NCBI GenBank assembly: GCA_021234155.1
Contig: JAJEKV010000047.1
Coordinates: 6,539,071 to 6,603,070 of the forward strand
Origin: Isoetes taiwanensis
Lineage: Eukaryota; Streptophyta; Lycopodiopsida; Isoetales; Isoetaceae
DNA: 64,000 bases
Direction of reading: 5' to 3'
Shown here: piece by piece, positions 31,665-44,056 of the stretch
Numbering within the stretch: the first letter of the stretch is position 1
Layout of the letters: every line of letters starts with the position of its first letter
The notes under the pieces: generated by a model
Databases searched by the model: none
What the model was told of the DNA's origin: nothing
The model's input: the letters and a program-made list of their open reading frames with translations, nothing else
Position numbers and translations under genes: made by a program

Positions 31665-32511
31665 ATAAATTTGGGACATGTAAATGATAGGCCAACAATG
31701 CTTGCAACTCAATATGTGCAATAAATGATAGGGCAGCAATGGTCCCAACTCGGAAGGTGTCCCTACTTATGTTCTAAGAATTTTGCTTTAACTACCCTTT
31801 TAAAGCTTATTTGAAAGCTTCTGCAAGATCATTTATAGAAGGGTGTGCCCTTTTAAGGCTAGATGCTTTTCATATTTCAAAGCTTTTATAGGATCATTTG
31901 TAGAGGGGTGTGCATGGTAGGCTATGCGCTGAGGTTGAAATCAAGGTGCAAAAGTTACCTTGTTTATTAAATAATTGTTTATGTAAAGGGTCATTTATAG
32001 TGGCATCAAGGTTTAGATTTTAGTAAATCATTATAAACACTTACATTTCTCAACAGAAAGAACTAATTAGCCTTCATTTGGCATGGACTATATAGAAAGG
32101 TTGGTTAGTTTTTGTTTGGTCATTTAGTGCCCCAAGTGGGCAGAGTTTGCTACCTCTTAAAATATGAGACAATTCTTTGGGAAGTTGTTAATTATTCTAT
32201 AAGTTGCCTTCATATTAATTTTAGTTGTTATGCCATTACATAGTCACTTTATGTCCGCTTTATTTTATTAGTGTATAATAAACACTCAACTGGGCCAGCG
32301 TGATGTGCTGAACCTTTAGCTGGAACATGGGAAGATAGTAATTGGTTTCAATTTCATTCGGAACTGTCTATCCTGCGAAGGAGAGAACATTTTCAATAAT
32401 AATAAAGTAGTTGATAAACATAGTTAAATTAAAAACACGAACACCTAATTGAAACAAATGGAATAACATGTACTATTATATCACTACTTTGGGGATATGA
32501 GAGTGTATCAG

Positions 32512-32683
32512 TAACATCAACTTACCATGTACAAAATCTCATTCGTGAGCACCAACCACGACTTTGCAATTTTAGTTGCTAAAGCATCTATACCGCGTAA
32601 CATCAACTTACCATGAACAAAACCTCATTCGTGAGCACCAACCACGACTTTGAAATTTTAGTTGCTAAGGCATCTATACTGCA
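32512..32683. repeat. 86-bp tandem duplication inside Helitron 1
   Basis: Two copies starting TAACATCAACTTACCATG at 32512 and 32598 and sharing CTCATTCGTGAGCACCAACC, with a few substitutions. Confidence 0.85.
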
Positions 32684-32797
32684 TATTCCAAAAAAGAATC
32701 GCTATGTAGTTGAACTAAAGATCTTTGAAGTTATATGTTGTCTATTAACAAAAAAAAGTTCCTGAGATCTTTCTTAGAGCAACTTGGTGCATGGTTA

Positions 32798-33730
32798 TCA
32801 AGGGCGTGCCAAGCATGTAGATGAGGACAATAGTGTGGGAAGACTGGAAGACTTAAAAGCTGCATCATTATGGTGAGACTTGTGCAAAAAAATGTTGCAC
32901 CTTGCCATGCTTGCAGCAAGGTCTGTTACTGCTACGGAGTTCTGAAAAAAATAAAGATATAGCCTTCTTTGTATAAGCACTGCCATAGTTGGCATTGTGA
33001 TTGCATATTGCATTTTGAAGCATTTGACAACTATAATTATATCATGTTCTAGTACACCTCTCAGTCTTGACATATAAACGAAATTTAAAAACTCTGAAGC
33101 AAGTTTTGATGGGCCTGACTGGGTGTTCACGGCAAATGACGCATTTGCTTGCAAAGAGAGAGAGAGAAAAACTTTCCGTGAAATACTTTAGCTTCTTACG
33201 TCTTCAAGCCATATTCTTCATGCTGCTACATGATGACAAATAGACCCAATTTGGGCATATGTCATAAACTGCTTGCTTGCTTATGCCTCCAACAGGCGGT
33301 ATCGATTGGATTCGGGTTCCATAAATACCTACAATATACAAACTGCTTGATAAGATGCCTGCTGCAACTAAAGTTATACATAATTCATGTGACTGGAAAC
33401 TCCAATCTCCTAACAGTCTAGGTACTTTTTACCTTAGCCATGGTCTATTGGTATCAAGGTACATATAAGACGTGGATGAAACACATGCCACATTCAGAAA
33501 AGCACATGGAAAGTGCATCTCGAAATGGCCTGCTCCAGGCAGTTTCCCCTTCCATACCATTACTTTTGTGGAGGTACTCAAACTTTCAAGCTTTTTTTAA
33601 ATCTTCTACATGCAAAGGTTTGTTTGCATCTCTTTGCTCTGCAAAAGCCATTTTCAAAGTAATATTTTGGGGCAACCAATGCCAACTTTCAGTTTTCTTT
33701 ATTTCTGGCATGATTAAACATGCATGATCT
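32798..33730 (-). other. Helitron 1 interior, low coding signal
   Basis: A minus open stretch at 33154-32798 (MQANASFAVNTQSGPSKLAS...) and another near 33700-33600 (KMAFAEQRDANKPLHVEDLK) may be captured coding pieces. Neither shows a known motif. The rest of 31640-34400 is AT-rich. Confidence 0.3.
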
Positions 33731-34399
33731 TAGAAGGTGATGCTTTGGAAACGCTGCTGGCTAGTTAGTTGGGGGTTTAGCTTGCCAGATATTTGGTTAT
33801 GCTATATCCCTAAAAGAAGAACAGCATATAGACACTTTTTTCTTATTAGCAGGGCCCTGCATAATATTACATCACAAAGTGCAACTATTTGAAACATATG
33901 AAATGGACCATGTAGCTAGAATCCCTTACCTAGCACTGATTTGTTTTAATCCCATGTATGTTCTGACGAAGTTCCATCACCATGGTCCAATACGTCATCT
34001 TGTTCTGTACACCAATACGTAATCCAAGAATCTCCACTAAATGGTAATCTCCAACCATAGTAGCCAGCTCTGGTAAATATGAAAAATTATTATTTTATGC
34101 AATCAACATATATTAAAAATGATTTGAATTAAGAACTTGATAACGCTTTTAATTAAAATGATTTGATCTTGATGCAATACCTGATGTTTGGGCTAAAGAA
34201 AAGCTTCTGTTTGTTGTGAACTTATGGTGCTTTTTGAAAGTTTTGGATGGCAGATGCTTTTGCCTATGCCATTATATCTCAACAGACTCCTTTCTGGCAG
34301 AGCAGAATCTCTAGTAAACAACAAAAATCATCATTTCCAAAGGAAGAGGCACTGTACATATAGATTAGAATATTTGATGCTGAGCATGGAGAACAAAAA

Positions 34400-34860
34400 G
34401 AAAACATTGTTGGATTGCTTCCTACCTTTTCCTTTACACTCTGAAATCGTCTTCTAACTGCCCCGAACAGTATAACTGTAATGGCTATAGAGAGAACATA
34501 ACCCGCAACAGCCTGAATGGGAGTAATATTTTGATCGACAAAGGCCTTTACATCTTGAGGCCATTCGCAATATCTTCAGCCACATTCCAAAGCTCAAGAA
34601 GGCATAGAAAATGTCTGGTGCAGAACACTCTTTTTTTACCCTATTGTGAGAAAACTGTGGCAGGCATGGCTGATAGAAAATTTGTGAATAAAGCCATGTG
34701 TAGGTCGGCCTTAAGCAACTCAAATCTCAATCTGCATGTAGTATTCCGGGCTTGCTGCTCAGCCATGATCAAACCTTCATTCCAAACTTTGATTTCTACT
34801 TCAATAACGGGTTTACAGAGCGAAGACGAAAGAAAAATAGGGGTGCCGTCCAGAACATGA
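34400..34860 (-). pseudogene. Captured exon-like segment in Helitron 1 (membrane protein fragment)
   Basis: On minus at about 34562-34413 an open stretch reads WPQDVKAFVDQNITPIQAVA then GYVLSIAITVILFGAVRRRF and ends QSVKEK before a donor-like GTAGGAAG. The middle is a hydrophobic span. Upstream on the same strand (34860-34640) there is a second stretch with HVLDGTPIFLSSSLCKPVIE and VWNEGLIMAEQQARNTTCRL. These look like exons of a host gene carried by the Helitron. I do not recognise the gene. Confidence 0.45.
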
Positions 34861-36081
34861 ACGAAAGTGCATAAAGCCAAAGAGAGGTCAAAAACCCTAA
34901 CCCCCTCTAAGCTAAAAAAAAAATTTGAGGGCCTGGCATTATCTCCACCATTGTTACAATTGATCAAATCTAGGCCATCAGATTTAGGGCGTGGTCCATT
35001 ACAAAATATTATAATATAAGATAATAAGCTATTTAATTTTTTAAAATATAAGCGTAATTAGTTAATTAATTTCAATCTAAAAGTTTCTTCTATGAATATT
35101 TCTAAAAAATAACATTTTATTCATACAGAGTTTATCTTAGATGAAAATTTAATTCTAAATAGAATAAAGCGAAAATAAATCTTATACTTTAGTAGCCATC
35201 AATACTTTTGATCTAAAGATAAATTGAATGAATTTTTGAAATCAATAAGAGTTGAAAATACTTATAATCTTATCATGGCATCCTTGAAATATATCTATTA
35301 GATTTGAATAAGTCCAAATTTTGTTAAATATGTCGTACTTCCATATTCTGATGCTACCTCAGGTGTGAGACATGCATCCGCGTTCTCCTCCTCTTCATCT
35401 TCTATGATTTCATCTTGCTCTTCCTTATTTTCTAATGTAATTGCATGCAGCAAAGATATATAACTAGGAATAGGATCATGTGCAATTCCTTCCAAAACTT
35501 CCATAACTTTAGTGTGAAGATTAACACCCTGGCTATTATCATCTTCCACGTTCTCTTTCCCTTGTGTTATGATTCCATAAGGTCATGTACAACCAATCTA
35601 GGACTAGTATCTAGATCTAGATATGCTAGTGTTTTAGCACCATAACCCTCTTTTGGAACAATAAATAACCCTTGACTAGCAGGAGTCATTCCAGTCTCTC
35701 TCAATTCCCTGTCACTCAAACAAGTCCTTTTATATCTATAGACCTCTTTTTTTACCTTCTGATGAAATAGCTTCAGCTCTGATAAGAGAATGGGACACTT
35801 GCCTTTGCGGAGATAATTGAATGGCCATTCCATCCATCCTGTCACTTTTCTCCTTTGTTGATGAACATGCTCCTATTAACTGCCCTCCTTGTGAGATGGC
35901 CCTTCCTCCTGGATCCATTGCAATAGAGCGGGCCGAACTGAGAAATAGGGTTAACAGTTTAACAGTTTCAAACAGAGAAGGCTGAACTAGAAACGGGGGT
36001 AACAGTTTGAAGCATTAAAGGGAAAAGGCACTAAAGGGAAAAGGCAAAATGGATTAAAAAGATGTTAAAACAATTTTGGAA

Positions 36082-37216
36082 GAATAGAATAGAATAGAAT
36101 AGTTTTTTTAACGTCCAGGGAGACCAATAGGTCATGGGACCCATACAATGGGCTAGTACAATCATTACTACTAGGATTAAAAAACCCCTGCCTCGAAAGG
36201 TTTTCAAGGGAAAAACCTTTGCAGTAATGATGATACTAGACAAGCAGAGATAATGACTACTGAGGGCTCAGTAATTGCTGACGTTTATCTAGAACCTCAA
36301 GTATGTATAATGCCAAGTCATGCATAGATGGTGCTCTGAGAAGTTGTGGAAGCGTGGAATGGTAAAAAAATGATTCCGGACTATCTCAAAAGCAGGGCAA
36401 CTCAGAAGAGTATGGCTTTCATCTTCAATAACCTGTAACTGGCAACAGACACAGTCTCGCTTCTCGCGGCAATTGCGGCCGCTCCCATCTACCTGTCTCA
36501 ATCCGTAGCCTGTGGGACCCCGTGCGAATTGATGCAATAGCTACAAGCTTGTTCCTGGACAATGAAGCAAGCAAATAAGCTTGGGGCCCTGGTGCCAAGG
36601 TGGGATTTATGTGTGCATGATAATGACCAGTTTTCACTTGGGCCAAAGTAATTGCGTTCCATATCTTTTGAGAAAAACAACCATTGAGATATTGTTGCAA
36701 AAGCTCAGGATCAGAACTGGCAAGCATCAGGCAGTGCTCTGGTTGCACAGCCCAACGGGCAAACCATGTAGTGCAATGCTCTTTCCAACATCGTTTCAAA
36801 CGCTGAGGAGATTCAGCCATGGCAAGTGCAAGAACAGGATACCTAACATCATCCATGTGGTGCACCTTGCAGATATAGTGGAGATGGCGCTTCATGGCAG
36901 AATGTTGAAGAGGCCAAAAACCTGTCTCTTGTAAAAGAATAGCATAGGGCACCGTTGTTTTAACTCCAAGGCTGTAAGTGAGAAAGGACTTTTGCACCCG
37001 CTCCAAGCTCTCCCAAGCACTAGCACTAATGGCAGGCCCCCACACTTCAGAGCCATACAGTAAAACAGGCTCTACCAAAGCCCGAAACAAGTGGGCTTTC
37101 CGTGGCCAATCATGAATTTCTGCGCGAAAACAATTGTTTTGCATTGCATAGAGTGCTCTCCATCCAGCAGCCACCCGCTTGGTAATACACTGTTCCCAAA
37201 GTGTGTTCTTACAGAA
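36082..37216 (-). mobile_element. 5'-truncated LINE of the (TTCTA)n-tailed family
   Basis: Inserted in the A block of U4. On minus it encodes the C-terminal part of a LINE ORF2 (37174-36425: WRALYAMQNNCFRAEIHDWP, LFRALVEPVLLYGSEVWGPA, GLKxxVxY-like region) and then a Cys/His segment (CVCCQLQVIEDESHTLLSCP). The 3' UTR is conserved with the LINE ending at 59275. It ends in CTATTCTATTCTATTCTATTCT, a pentanucleotide tail, instead of poly(A). It has few lesions, and only the 5' part of ORF2 is missing. Confidence 0.88.
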
Positions 37217-37437
37217 TGTCGTAAGTATTGTTGTTTGGACAATTTAAAAGGTACTTTCTTGAAAGCTTTCATATTACTTGCATAAATATAGTTTGATGTT
37301 TCACAATTGATTGTTTTTTATATCTATATGTATATCTACGCAGACTCTGAGGCTGGACTATCATGGTAGAAAAAGTTTTAGGTTGAAATTAATTAAATGA
37401 TAAAGTTAATGTTTTAATAATAACTACTAGAAACGTG

Positions 37438-37456
37438 TGCCCGGCGATGCCGGGCA
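37438..37456 (-). terminator. Helitron 2 terminal hairpin
   Basis: An 8-bp GC-rich stem with 3-nt loop (tgcccggc gat gccgggca) followed on minus by ACACGTTT and CTAG. It fits the Helitron terminator model. Confidence 0.88.
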
Positions 37457-38082
37457 TTAATCATGGATGTGTGAAGGCATTTATGTGTGTTAGTCGTGGC
37501 CATGTCATGAACGTGTGCAATGCGTTTAAGGCAATATATGTTTAGGTGCAATAGACACATATAGATAGGGAACAAACTTTAGCTTTAAAGTGTATACATA
37601 ATATGAAGTTCAAACAAAATCGTAAACAAATATACTGGGTCCACACAAATACAAAATATTTTTCGTGCAAATAGAAGTTATGTCTGTTACCTTAATTGGA
37701 TCCAAATCATGAAGAACCTATCCCAAAGAACTCTAGGAACGTCTATCGGCTCTATGTGAAGCTCATTTGTGAAGCTGACAGGTATAGAAGCTCCTCCCAT
37801 CGTGCCTATGGTGGTGAACATGAATGTGTAAACATGCTCTGATATCATGTCCCACACTTGCGACTATACTTGGTTAGAAACTCCGGAAGCACATAATCAC
37901 CACATGCATCGTGTGGGATCGATGTCCAAGCCTTGAACCATCTCCCATCACAAACACCAAGATGCCTCCTAACTTAAAGCAAGTTCCCCTGCATGTATAT
38001 TTAGAGGGGAACTTTTTTTTACTCCAACATAGCAACATGCCAGCGTGTGTTATGAACTACCGCATAGTTGCATCACTCCAAA

Positions 38083-38352
38083 CTATTTTTCAAAATCCAA
38101 CCTTCTCTTTATTACTGCTTCAGTTGGTAGTGCATCTCCATCATCATCTTGGAATGCCTCTGCATGCCTTAGGTTCAACCTTCTCATGCTAACGCGTGCA
38201 CCAATGCTACTTGGTTCTTCATGAGGCACACTTGCAACAGGATTTAAGTGCAATACCGCTTTCAGTTCATCATGGTTTGCAACAATACTCTCACTCTGCA
38301 TGGGAATAGTGGCCTGCACTACGTCTCCAAGTCCAGAATACTCATCCAACAT
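38083..38352 (-). CDS. 89-codon ORF in the 3' extension of Helitron 2
   Basis: Open on minus, with MLDEYSGLGDVVQATIPMQS, HDELKAVLHLNPVASVPHEE and RRLNLRHAEAFQDDDGDALP. It is protein-like, lies between the old and new Helitron ends, and could be captured coding sequence. Family unknown. Confidence 0.35.
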   Translation of the reverse strand: MLDEYSGLGDVVQATIPMQSESIVANHDELKAVLHLNPVASVPHEEPSSIGARVSMRRLNLRHAEAFQDDDGDALPTEAVIKRRLDFEK

Positions 38353-38642
38353 TGCTCCAATGCTACCTCCTATAAATTTTATTTTATTTTTGTCAATAGC
38401 TCACAATTGTGCAGTTATGCACTCGTAGTCATTGTAAAAGTTGTTCAGATGGATGCAAAGATTATCTATGGAGTTATTGCCCGGCTATGTTGTCTAAATT
38501 AAAATGCACTTTATAGATAATTCTACATAGGTGCATGAAATGTTGACGCATGGTCTATAACATAGTACCCTGCCTGAATCTACCTCCTTCAATACATATA
38601 TGCCAGCTCAAACTTCTATTGAGTTATCCTAATTAAACATAA

Positions 38643-38675
38643 GTAGAAATGTGTGCCCGGCAATACTGGGCATTA
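38643..38675 (-). terminator. Internal decayed Helitron terminus in Helitron 2
   Basis: Reads GTAGAAATGTGTGCCCGGCA on plus, nearly the same as the real end (CTAGAAACGTGTGCCCGGCG). The hairpin has one mismatch and CTAG has become CTAC on minus. It marks an earlier 3' end that was bypassed or a nested relative. Confidence 0.75.
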
Positions 38676-39514
38676 GTCGTTGAAATGTGGAAGAGGCGAT
38701 CATGTGGTGTGGTTGTTTTTGTGCATTGTGGATGTCTCAAGCTTGTAGTAAAAAGGTGCCCGACAATCTTGGAGATTAAAGAGACAAACATCGATGCGCA
38801 TGTGATTTGATAGGATTCAATACTATTTCTTTTGTGTTGTTTATTGCACTTGATGACATATTGTATAAGCTTAATCAACAGGAAATAGCTTATATTCAAT
38901 TGCACCAAGTTAATAGAACGTTGGTTATGCTTAGAAATCCTTCCTGACAAAGGAGAACCTGACAACGACCCTGACAACCCTTTGATATCGTCTCCATATT
39001 TAAAAGCAAGCTTTTGATGCATACTCATAACATCCATTTCCATTCTCCATGTGTTAATTGTGTCTAGGACCTAGGTTCGATAGTTCCTTAGAAATTCCAT
39101 TGGTTGAGGGAGGGGTGTGGTAAAGGGTTATTGTTGGAAAATTATGAGCAAGAAAACATTGATGTATTTGCCCTTGCTCTTACCTATAATTTCACATATT
39201 TTGTGCGAATTCTATGTTGGTAGTAGAGTGTGTGAATAGGAAACTGTAATTGCTTGAATGTCCCATAACGAAGAAGGAAATTATTAAGAACTCGCAACCT
39301 TAACTTTAAATCTGTAAATTTTGTACAATAATTGTTGCATATCTGTTAATCCGAGCTAGATCTCTTCCATATCATTCAATGACTTGGATTGTATTGGCTT
39401 TGTCACCTTCTGCAGAATATCATTACAGATTGGTAGACTGCGCATGCAGGCAGAAAGAACGATAAAGATCATGATCATGCTTTCTAATAGTGAGAACCTG
39501 TCTGGCACACATGC

Positions 39515-39596
39515 AACCTTACTCTACATAACTGTAAAAGCACTATTCAAAAGCTAACCTTACTCTACATAACTTCAAAAGCACTATTCAAAAGCT
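39515..39596. repeat. 41-bp tandem duplication in Helitron 2
   Basis: Two copies starting AACCTTACTCTACATAACT at 39515 and 39556, sharing AAAAGCACTATTCAAAAGCT. Confidence 0.85.
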
Positions 39597-40987
39597 AAAA
39601 CGGAAGAATTAAGACCCAATACCATTATCCAAGATATTGTCGTGAAGAAGGCTTGCAACATGGAATGAAACAACATCTGATCTTGATAAAGAGATGAAAA
39701 TTTTCAGATGTGTATCCAATGAATGGATTTTTCCAGAATAAAGAAACATAAAGAATACATAAAAGATGCATCAGACCAGGGAACAGCAGCCAGGAACAGA
39801 GCCAGAGTGAAAATGAACAATCAGATACTATTCAAAGTGAAGAGCTAACCATCCAAAATCTCCGGCTTTTGCTTGTCATGAAGATAAGGAGCTGGGCATA
39901 CCTTATTAGAGATAGATTGATAGATTAAAAAATGGATATAGATCCACCTATCAAAATAGAAATAAAAGTGTCAACTAACCGTTGCAAAATCATTTGAATC
40001 ACCAACTCACTATGCCTTCACTCCTTAGGACGAATACAACCTTTTGCTGCTGAATCACAAAAACATAGCATCAAAATTTTTACATAACAACACATGACTT
40101 GAATAACAATTAAATAAGTAAGAACAATCTGCTGGTTATTTTATTTTCAATATGTGACAGACTTGTGCAATTGCTTTAGCAAAACCAGCAGCAACCAACT
40201 TGAAGCAATCTCAAAACTGTAACTTTTTCTGGAATAAGAAATGCTTTGGGTAAAATCTCAAGCACGTTCTATTTTATATGTGGTAGGGATATTTGCACAA
40301 TGCAGCCAATAGATTCCAAATTCCCCATTAGGATAGATGATGTAATGGTGTAGCGTTCATGTTCAACTGGATCTGCAACATTAAACTTGGTATGAAACAA
40401 AACAGGTTCAGCTTGCCACGCCATTCCTTTTGCAGGTTTACAAATGCTTGTGCAGGTTCAGACATGAAGAGCCAGGTTATTACTGTCATCTATTTAACAT
40501 CTTTTAAACATTTTGTTGAAATAGAAACATTCTTAGCCAGACCATTGCCACAAAATAAGAGCTACAACAGAAATAACTTAGATGGCTACAACAAAAAACT
40601 CTAGGATGCTACAACAGAAATAGATGGCTGCCACTCCACTGCAGCACTAAATATTTTTCTATTGCAATCAACAACCAACTTTAACAGTAAGAATCTGCTC
40701 ATATTTAGAGCGTAAGAATAAGAATCTGGTCGAAAACTTCTGTTTGCTCGTATTTAGAGTGCCATCTCACTTGCTGTCTCTACCTTTGCATATGTTCAAG
40801 AATTCCTATGAATTTAATACATGGGCACACAAACTACAATTTTACAGAATATAGGAGAGAATATAGAAAACTGACCTGTACAGAATAAGACGGGTTCCTC
40901 AAACCTGCTATTTTTCAAATAGAAACTAATTTCAAAATTGATACTTGAGGCTTTATTGAAACACATCAGCGACATTTTCTAACCTTG

Positions 40988-41576
40988 TCATTTTGTTGAA
41001 AGTAAAAAACTTGGACCTTCAATATGGAGCATAAAACTGTCAATGTGCTCTCCTGGAATAACTCGTAGAAAAGAAATAGGTACTGCCTTTTCCACAAATT
41101 CTCCTCCTAACGTAGTATGAAAAGCATTCACTGCTCGGGAGGTATTGCTTGAAGACCCTTGGAATATGTCTGCCAAGTACTGCAGCAATTGTAGGTAAAG
41201 CCTATGCATGCAAAACAAAACCCTTGATAAAGTACCAAGTAAAAACTCACTGCTACACAGAGCTTGAATTGTGTTAATTGGATATACAGCCAAATCAATG
41301 TCTGTCATTTTGGGGCAATATAGAGAACTACAAACATGTGTTGGACCAGGAGGAGTGCTATATAATGATGTGCCACTTGAAAAATGGGAGTTTGAAGGTG
41401 CACGACCAACTACAGTGTTGGCATTGCAAGTTACTACTCCAAGTTCACCATTTGTTATTGCTGCTCTTATTGCTGCTCGTATGTGCTTAAAACTTGGATA
41501 TGGAGATCATAACGTTTGTCCTATTATTGTTGTATCATTGGCTGTGAAGGAAAACACTATTTTCTGTGATCGTTGA
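40988..41576. other. Possible captured coding pieces in Helitron 2
   Basis: On minus 41308-40988 (MTDIDLAVYPINTIQALCSS...) with an intron-like gap (GTGAGT...TAG, about 41275-41205) and an alternative frame ALPTIAAVLGRHIPRVFKQY. On plus 41271-41576 an open stretch includes VTTPSSPFVIAALIAARMCL. Both show exon-like composition, but I recognise no family and they overlap, so at most one is real. Confidence 0.3.
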
Positions 41577-42243
41577 TCTCAACATCCTCTTCCGCACAAT
41601 AAAGAAGACTATAAGCAAATATATTCAAAAGGCATAGCCATGAAACAACTCATTATGTCCAATATTATATGCATTTGGATTGCATTCGAAGGGAAGAAGT
41701 AGCATACCTACAAATCAATCCCATCGTATAATGTCGTGCAGCTCCATTGAGCACTTGTCAATAGAGCAAGATCAGCCATACTTCCAAGTCCCCAGCAATA
41801 TACCAATGCAAAGAGTTAACGTCATTATTGCACAGATTTTGATCCTGGGTAATAAAGGACGAACATTCATGGCTATTTAGCAATTCTAAATAACTACTTA
41901 TCAGGCATGCAAATCTTTATTTGAGAGCTTTCTCAACAAATAGGAGGATGGTCAAAAAAGAGCGACGATCATCCCATAGGACAGCAAAATAAGTAAGACG
42001 CACACAATGAGCAAAATCTAACACACATGATTCGCTATCTCTAAATGGAGATTTTAAATCCAACTAAGGGAAGATACACCATCACGTGAAAATTTTACCA
42101 AGCAGGACGTTTATGAGCATGTGGAAAATAAGCTTAAAACACAAATCTAATCTTTCAAAAGATTTAAAACACAAATCTAACCTTTTAAATATGATATGCC
42201 CTATAAGCTTGATCGTTACAAAAATAGCACATAGTCAGCAAGT

Positions 42244-42453
42244 GCAGATTGGTCTGGAAGAAATAGCTTATTTGCATAACTTGGAAAAGAAAAGTCCATT
42301 ACCAGATCGCTACTTCTGAGACTGAAAGCAAGACGCCACAATGCCAGACAGATTGGTCGGAAGAAATAGCATATTTGCATATAAACTTGGAAAAGAAAAG
42401 TCCATTATCAGGTCGCTACTTTTGAGACTGAATGCAAGATGCCACAATGCCAG
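42244..42453. repeat. Tandem duplication of about 105 bp in Helitron 2
   Basis: Two copies sharing GGAAGAAATAGC, CTTGGAAAAGAAAAGTCCAT, GGTCGCTACTT or GATCGCTACTT and CCACAATGCCAGA, at about 42244-42348 and 42347-42453. Confidence 0.8.
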
Positions 42454-44056
42454 ACTACACTGCATCGTAACGTACACTACATCAGAATGAATTCTTCAAA
42501 ACATAAAAGGTGCACCTAAATTCAGAGACTTGATCAAATGCAAGGTTTTACCTCTGTTTCAAACTTGGCATAGAGACGCTCGCTTCCAGATATCGAGAAT
42601 GTGGCTTCATTAAAGTGTCATGAAAATAAAAGAGCATACCACAGATGAACATCACAACACCAAATGACTACTAATAAGCCTCGCCCATTTCTTACAGCTT
42701 CCCAGTTTTGCAAACCTGCGATGTTCACTAATGGCAAACCACCATATTTTACAGTAGATCGTATGAGATTGAGGAGGAGCACGGGTAAATGGGCCAGGGT
42801 CATCGCCGACCTATGTCGCTCCCTTCCCGCTCGAAGTTGAACTACAGTAGGGGAGGAGCCAAGATGCAATGCAGACGAAAAAATTTGTCCCGCAACGGGA
42901 AGAGGGAACGCCGCATGCGGCGTTACATGCGGCGTTCTGGCACGAAACCCAACCCCCTCCCATTTTAAGAAAGAAGATTGAATAATTTATTATTGATGAA
43001 ATAAAATATAATCAATAATAAGCTATTTATTTTTTTAAAATATAAGCGTAATTAGTTAATTAATTTCAATCTAAAAGTTTAATCTATGAATATATCTAAA
43101 AAATAACATTTTATTCATACAGAGTTTATCTTAGATGAAAATTTAATTCTAAATAGAATAAAGCGAAAATAAATCTTATACTTTAGTAGCCATCAATACT
43201 TTTGATCTAAAGATAAATTGAATGAATTTTTGAAATCAATAAGAGTTGAAAATACTTATAATCTTATCATGGCATCCTTGAAGTATATTTATTAGATTTG
43301 AATAAGTCCAAATTTTGTTAAATATGTCGTACTTCCATATTCTAATGCTACCTCAGGTGTGAGACATGCATCCGCGTTCTCCTCCTCTTCATCTTCTATG
43401 ATTTCATCTTGCTCTTCCTTATTTTCTAATGTAATTGCATGCAACAAAGATATATAACTAGGAATAGGATCATGTGCAATTCCTTCCAAAACTTCCATAA
43501 CTTTAGTGTGCAGATTAACACCCTGTCTATTATCATCTTTCACGTTCTCTTTCCCTTGTGTTATGATTCCATAAGGTCATGTACAACCAATCTAGGACTA
43601 GTATCTAGATCTAGATATGCTAGTGTTTTAGCACCATAACCCTCTTTTGGAACAATAAATAACCCTTGACTAGCAGGAGTCATTCCAGTCTCTCTCAATT
43701 CCCTGTCACTCAAACAAGTCCTTTTATATCTATAGACCTCTTTTTTTACCTTCTGATGAAATAGCTTCAGCTCTGATAAGAGAATGAGACACTTGCCTTT
43801 GCGAAGATAATTGAATGGCCATTCCGTCCATTCTGTCAATTTTCTCATTTGTTGATGCAGAAGCCAAACATGCTCCTATTAACTGCCCTCCTTGTGAGAT
43901 GGCCTTTCCTCCTGGATCCATTGCAATAGAGCGGGCCGAACTGAGAAATAGGGTTAAGAGTTTAACAGTTTCAAACAGAGAAGGCTGAACTAGAAACGGG
44001 GGTAACAATTTGAAGCATTAAAGGAAAAAGGCACTAAAGGGAAAAGGCAAAATGGA

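Larger units (their letters stand above)
31637..35021 (-). mobile_element. Helitron 1 (non-autonomous rolling-circle transposon, 3385 bp)
   Basis: On minus the element starts TCTTATATTATAATATTTTG (5' TC end at 35021) and ends with a hairpin (ACCCAGC-AAC-GCTGGGT), seven bases and CTAG at 31640-31637. It sits between host A and T, with no target duplication, and the array unit is continuous when it is removed. These are the defining features of Helitrons. No Rep or helicase domain is visible, so it depends on a partner. It carries a short tandem duplication and exon-like segments. Confidence 0.9.
31359..36053 (-). repeat. Array unit U3 (subtype a), split by Helitron 1
   Basis: The A block runs 31359-31636, is interrupted by the 3385-bp Helitron, and resumes at 35022 exactly where it stopped (host ...TCAA|TAAT...). 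The core ORFs lie at 35298-35549, 35567-35845 and 35736-35918. It lacks the 9-bp segment, as does U1. Confidence 0.9.
37427..42977 (-). mobile_element. Helitron 2 (5551 bp, non-autonomous)
   Basis: On minus it starts TCTTCTTTCTTAAAATGGGA at 42977 and ends in a hairpin (TGCCCGGC-ATC-GCCGGGCA), eight bases and CTAG at 37430-37427. The host unit is continuous across the site (...AACTA|TTGAATAA...), again A|T with no duplication. No Rep/helicase is visible. An older, damaged copy of the same 3' end is present inside at 38643-38675, so the last 1.2 kb was acquired beyond an earlier terminus. Several duplicated segments are listed separately. Confidence 0.9.
36054..44056 (-). repeat. Array unit U4 (subtype b), split by a LINE and Helitron 2
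   Basis: Pieces: 36054-36081, 37217-37426 and 42978-44056. The core ORFs are at 43292-43543 (MKDDNRQ variant as in U2), 43561-43848 and 43730-44008 (SASTNEK). Sharing of the b variants with U2 supports block duplication. Confidence 0.88.

Noticed and set aside
31637-42977. Autonomous Helitron (Rep/helicase)
   Set aside because: No rolling-circle initiator or helicase motifs were found in any frame of either Helitron.
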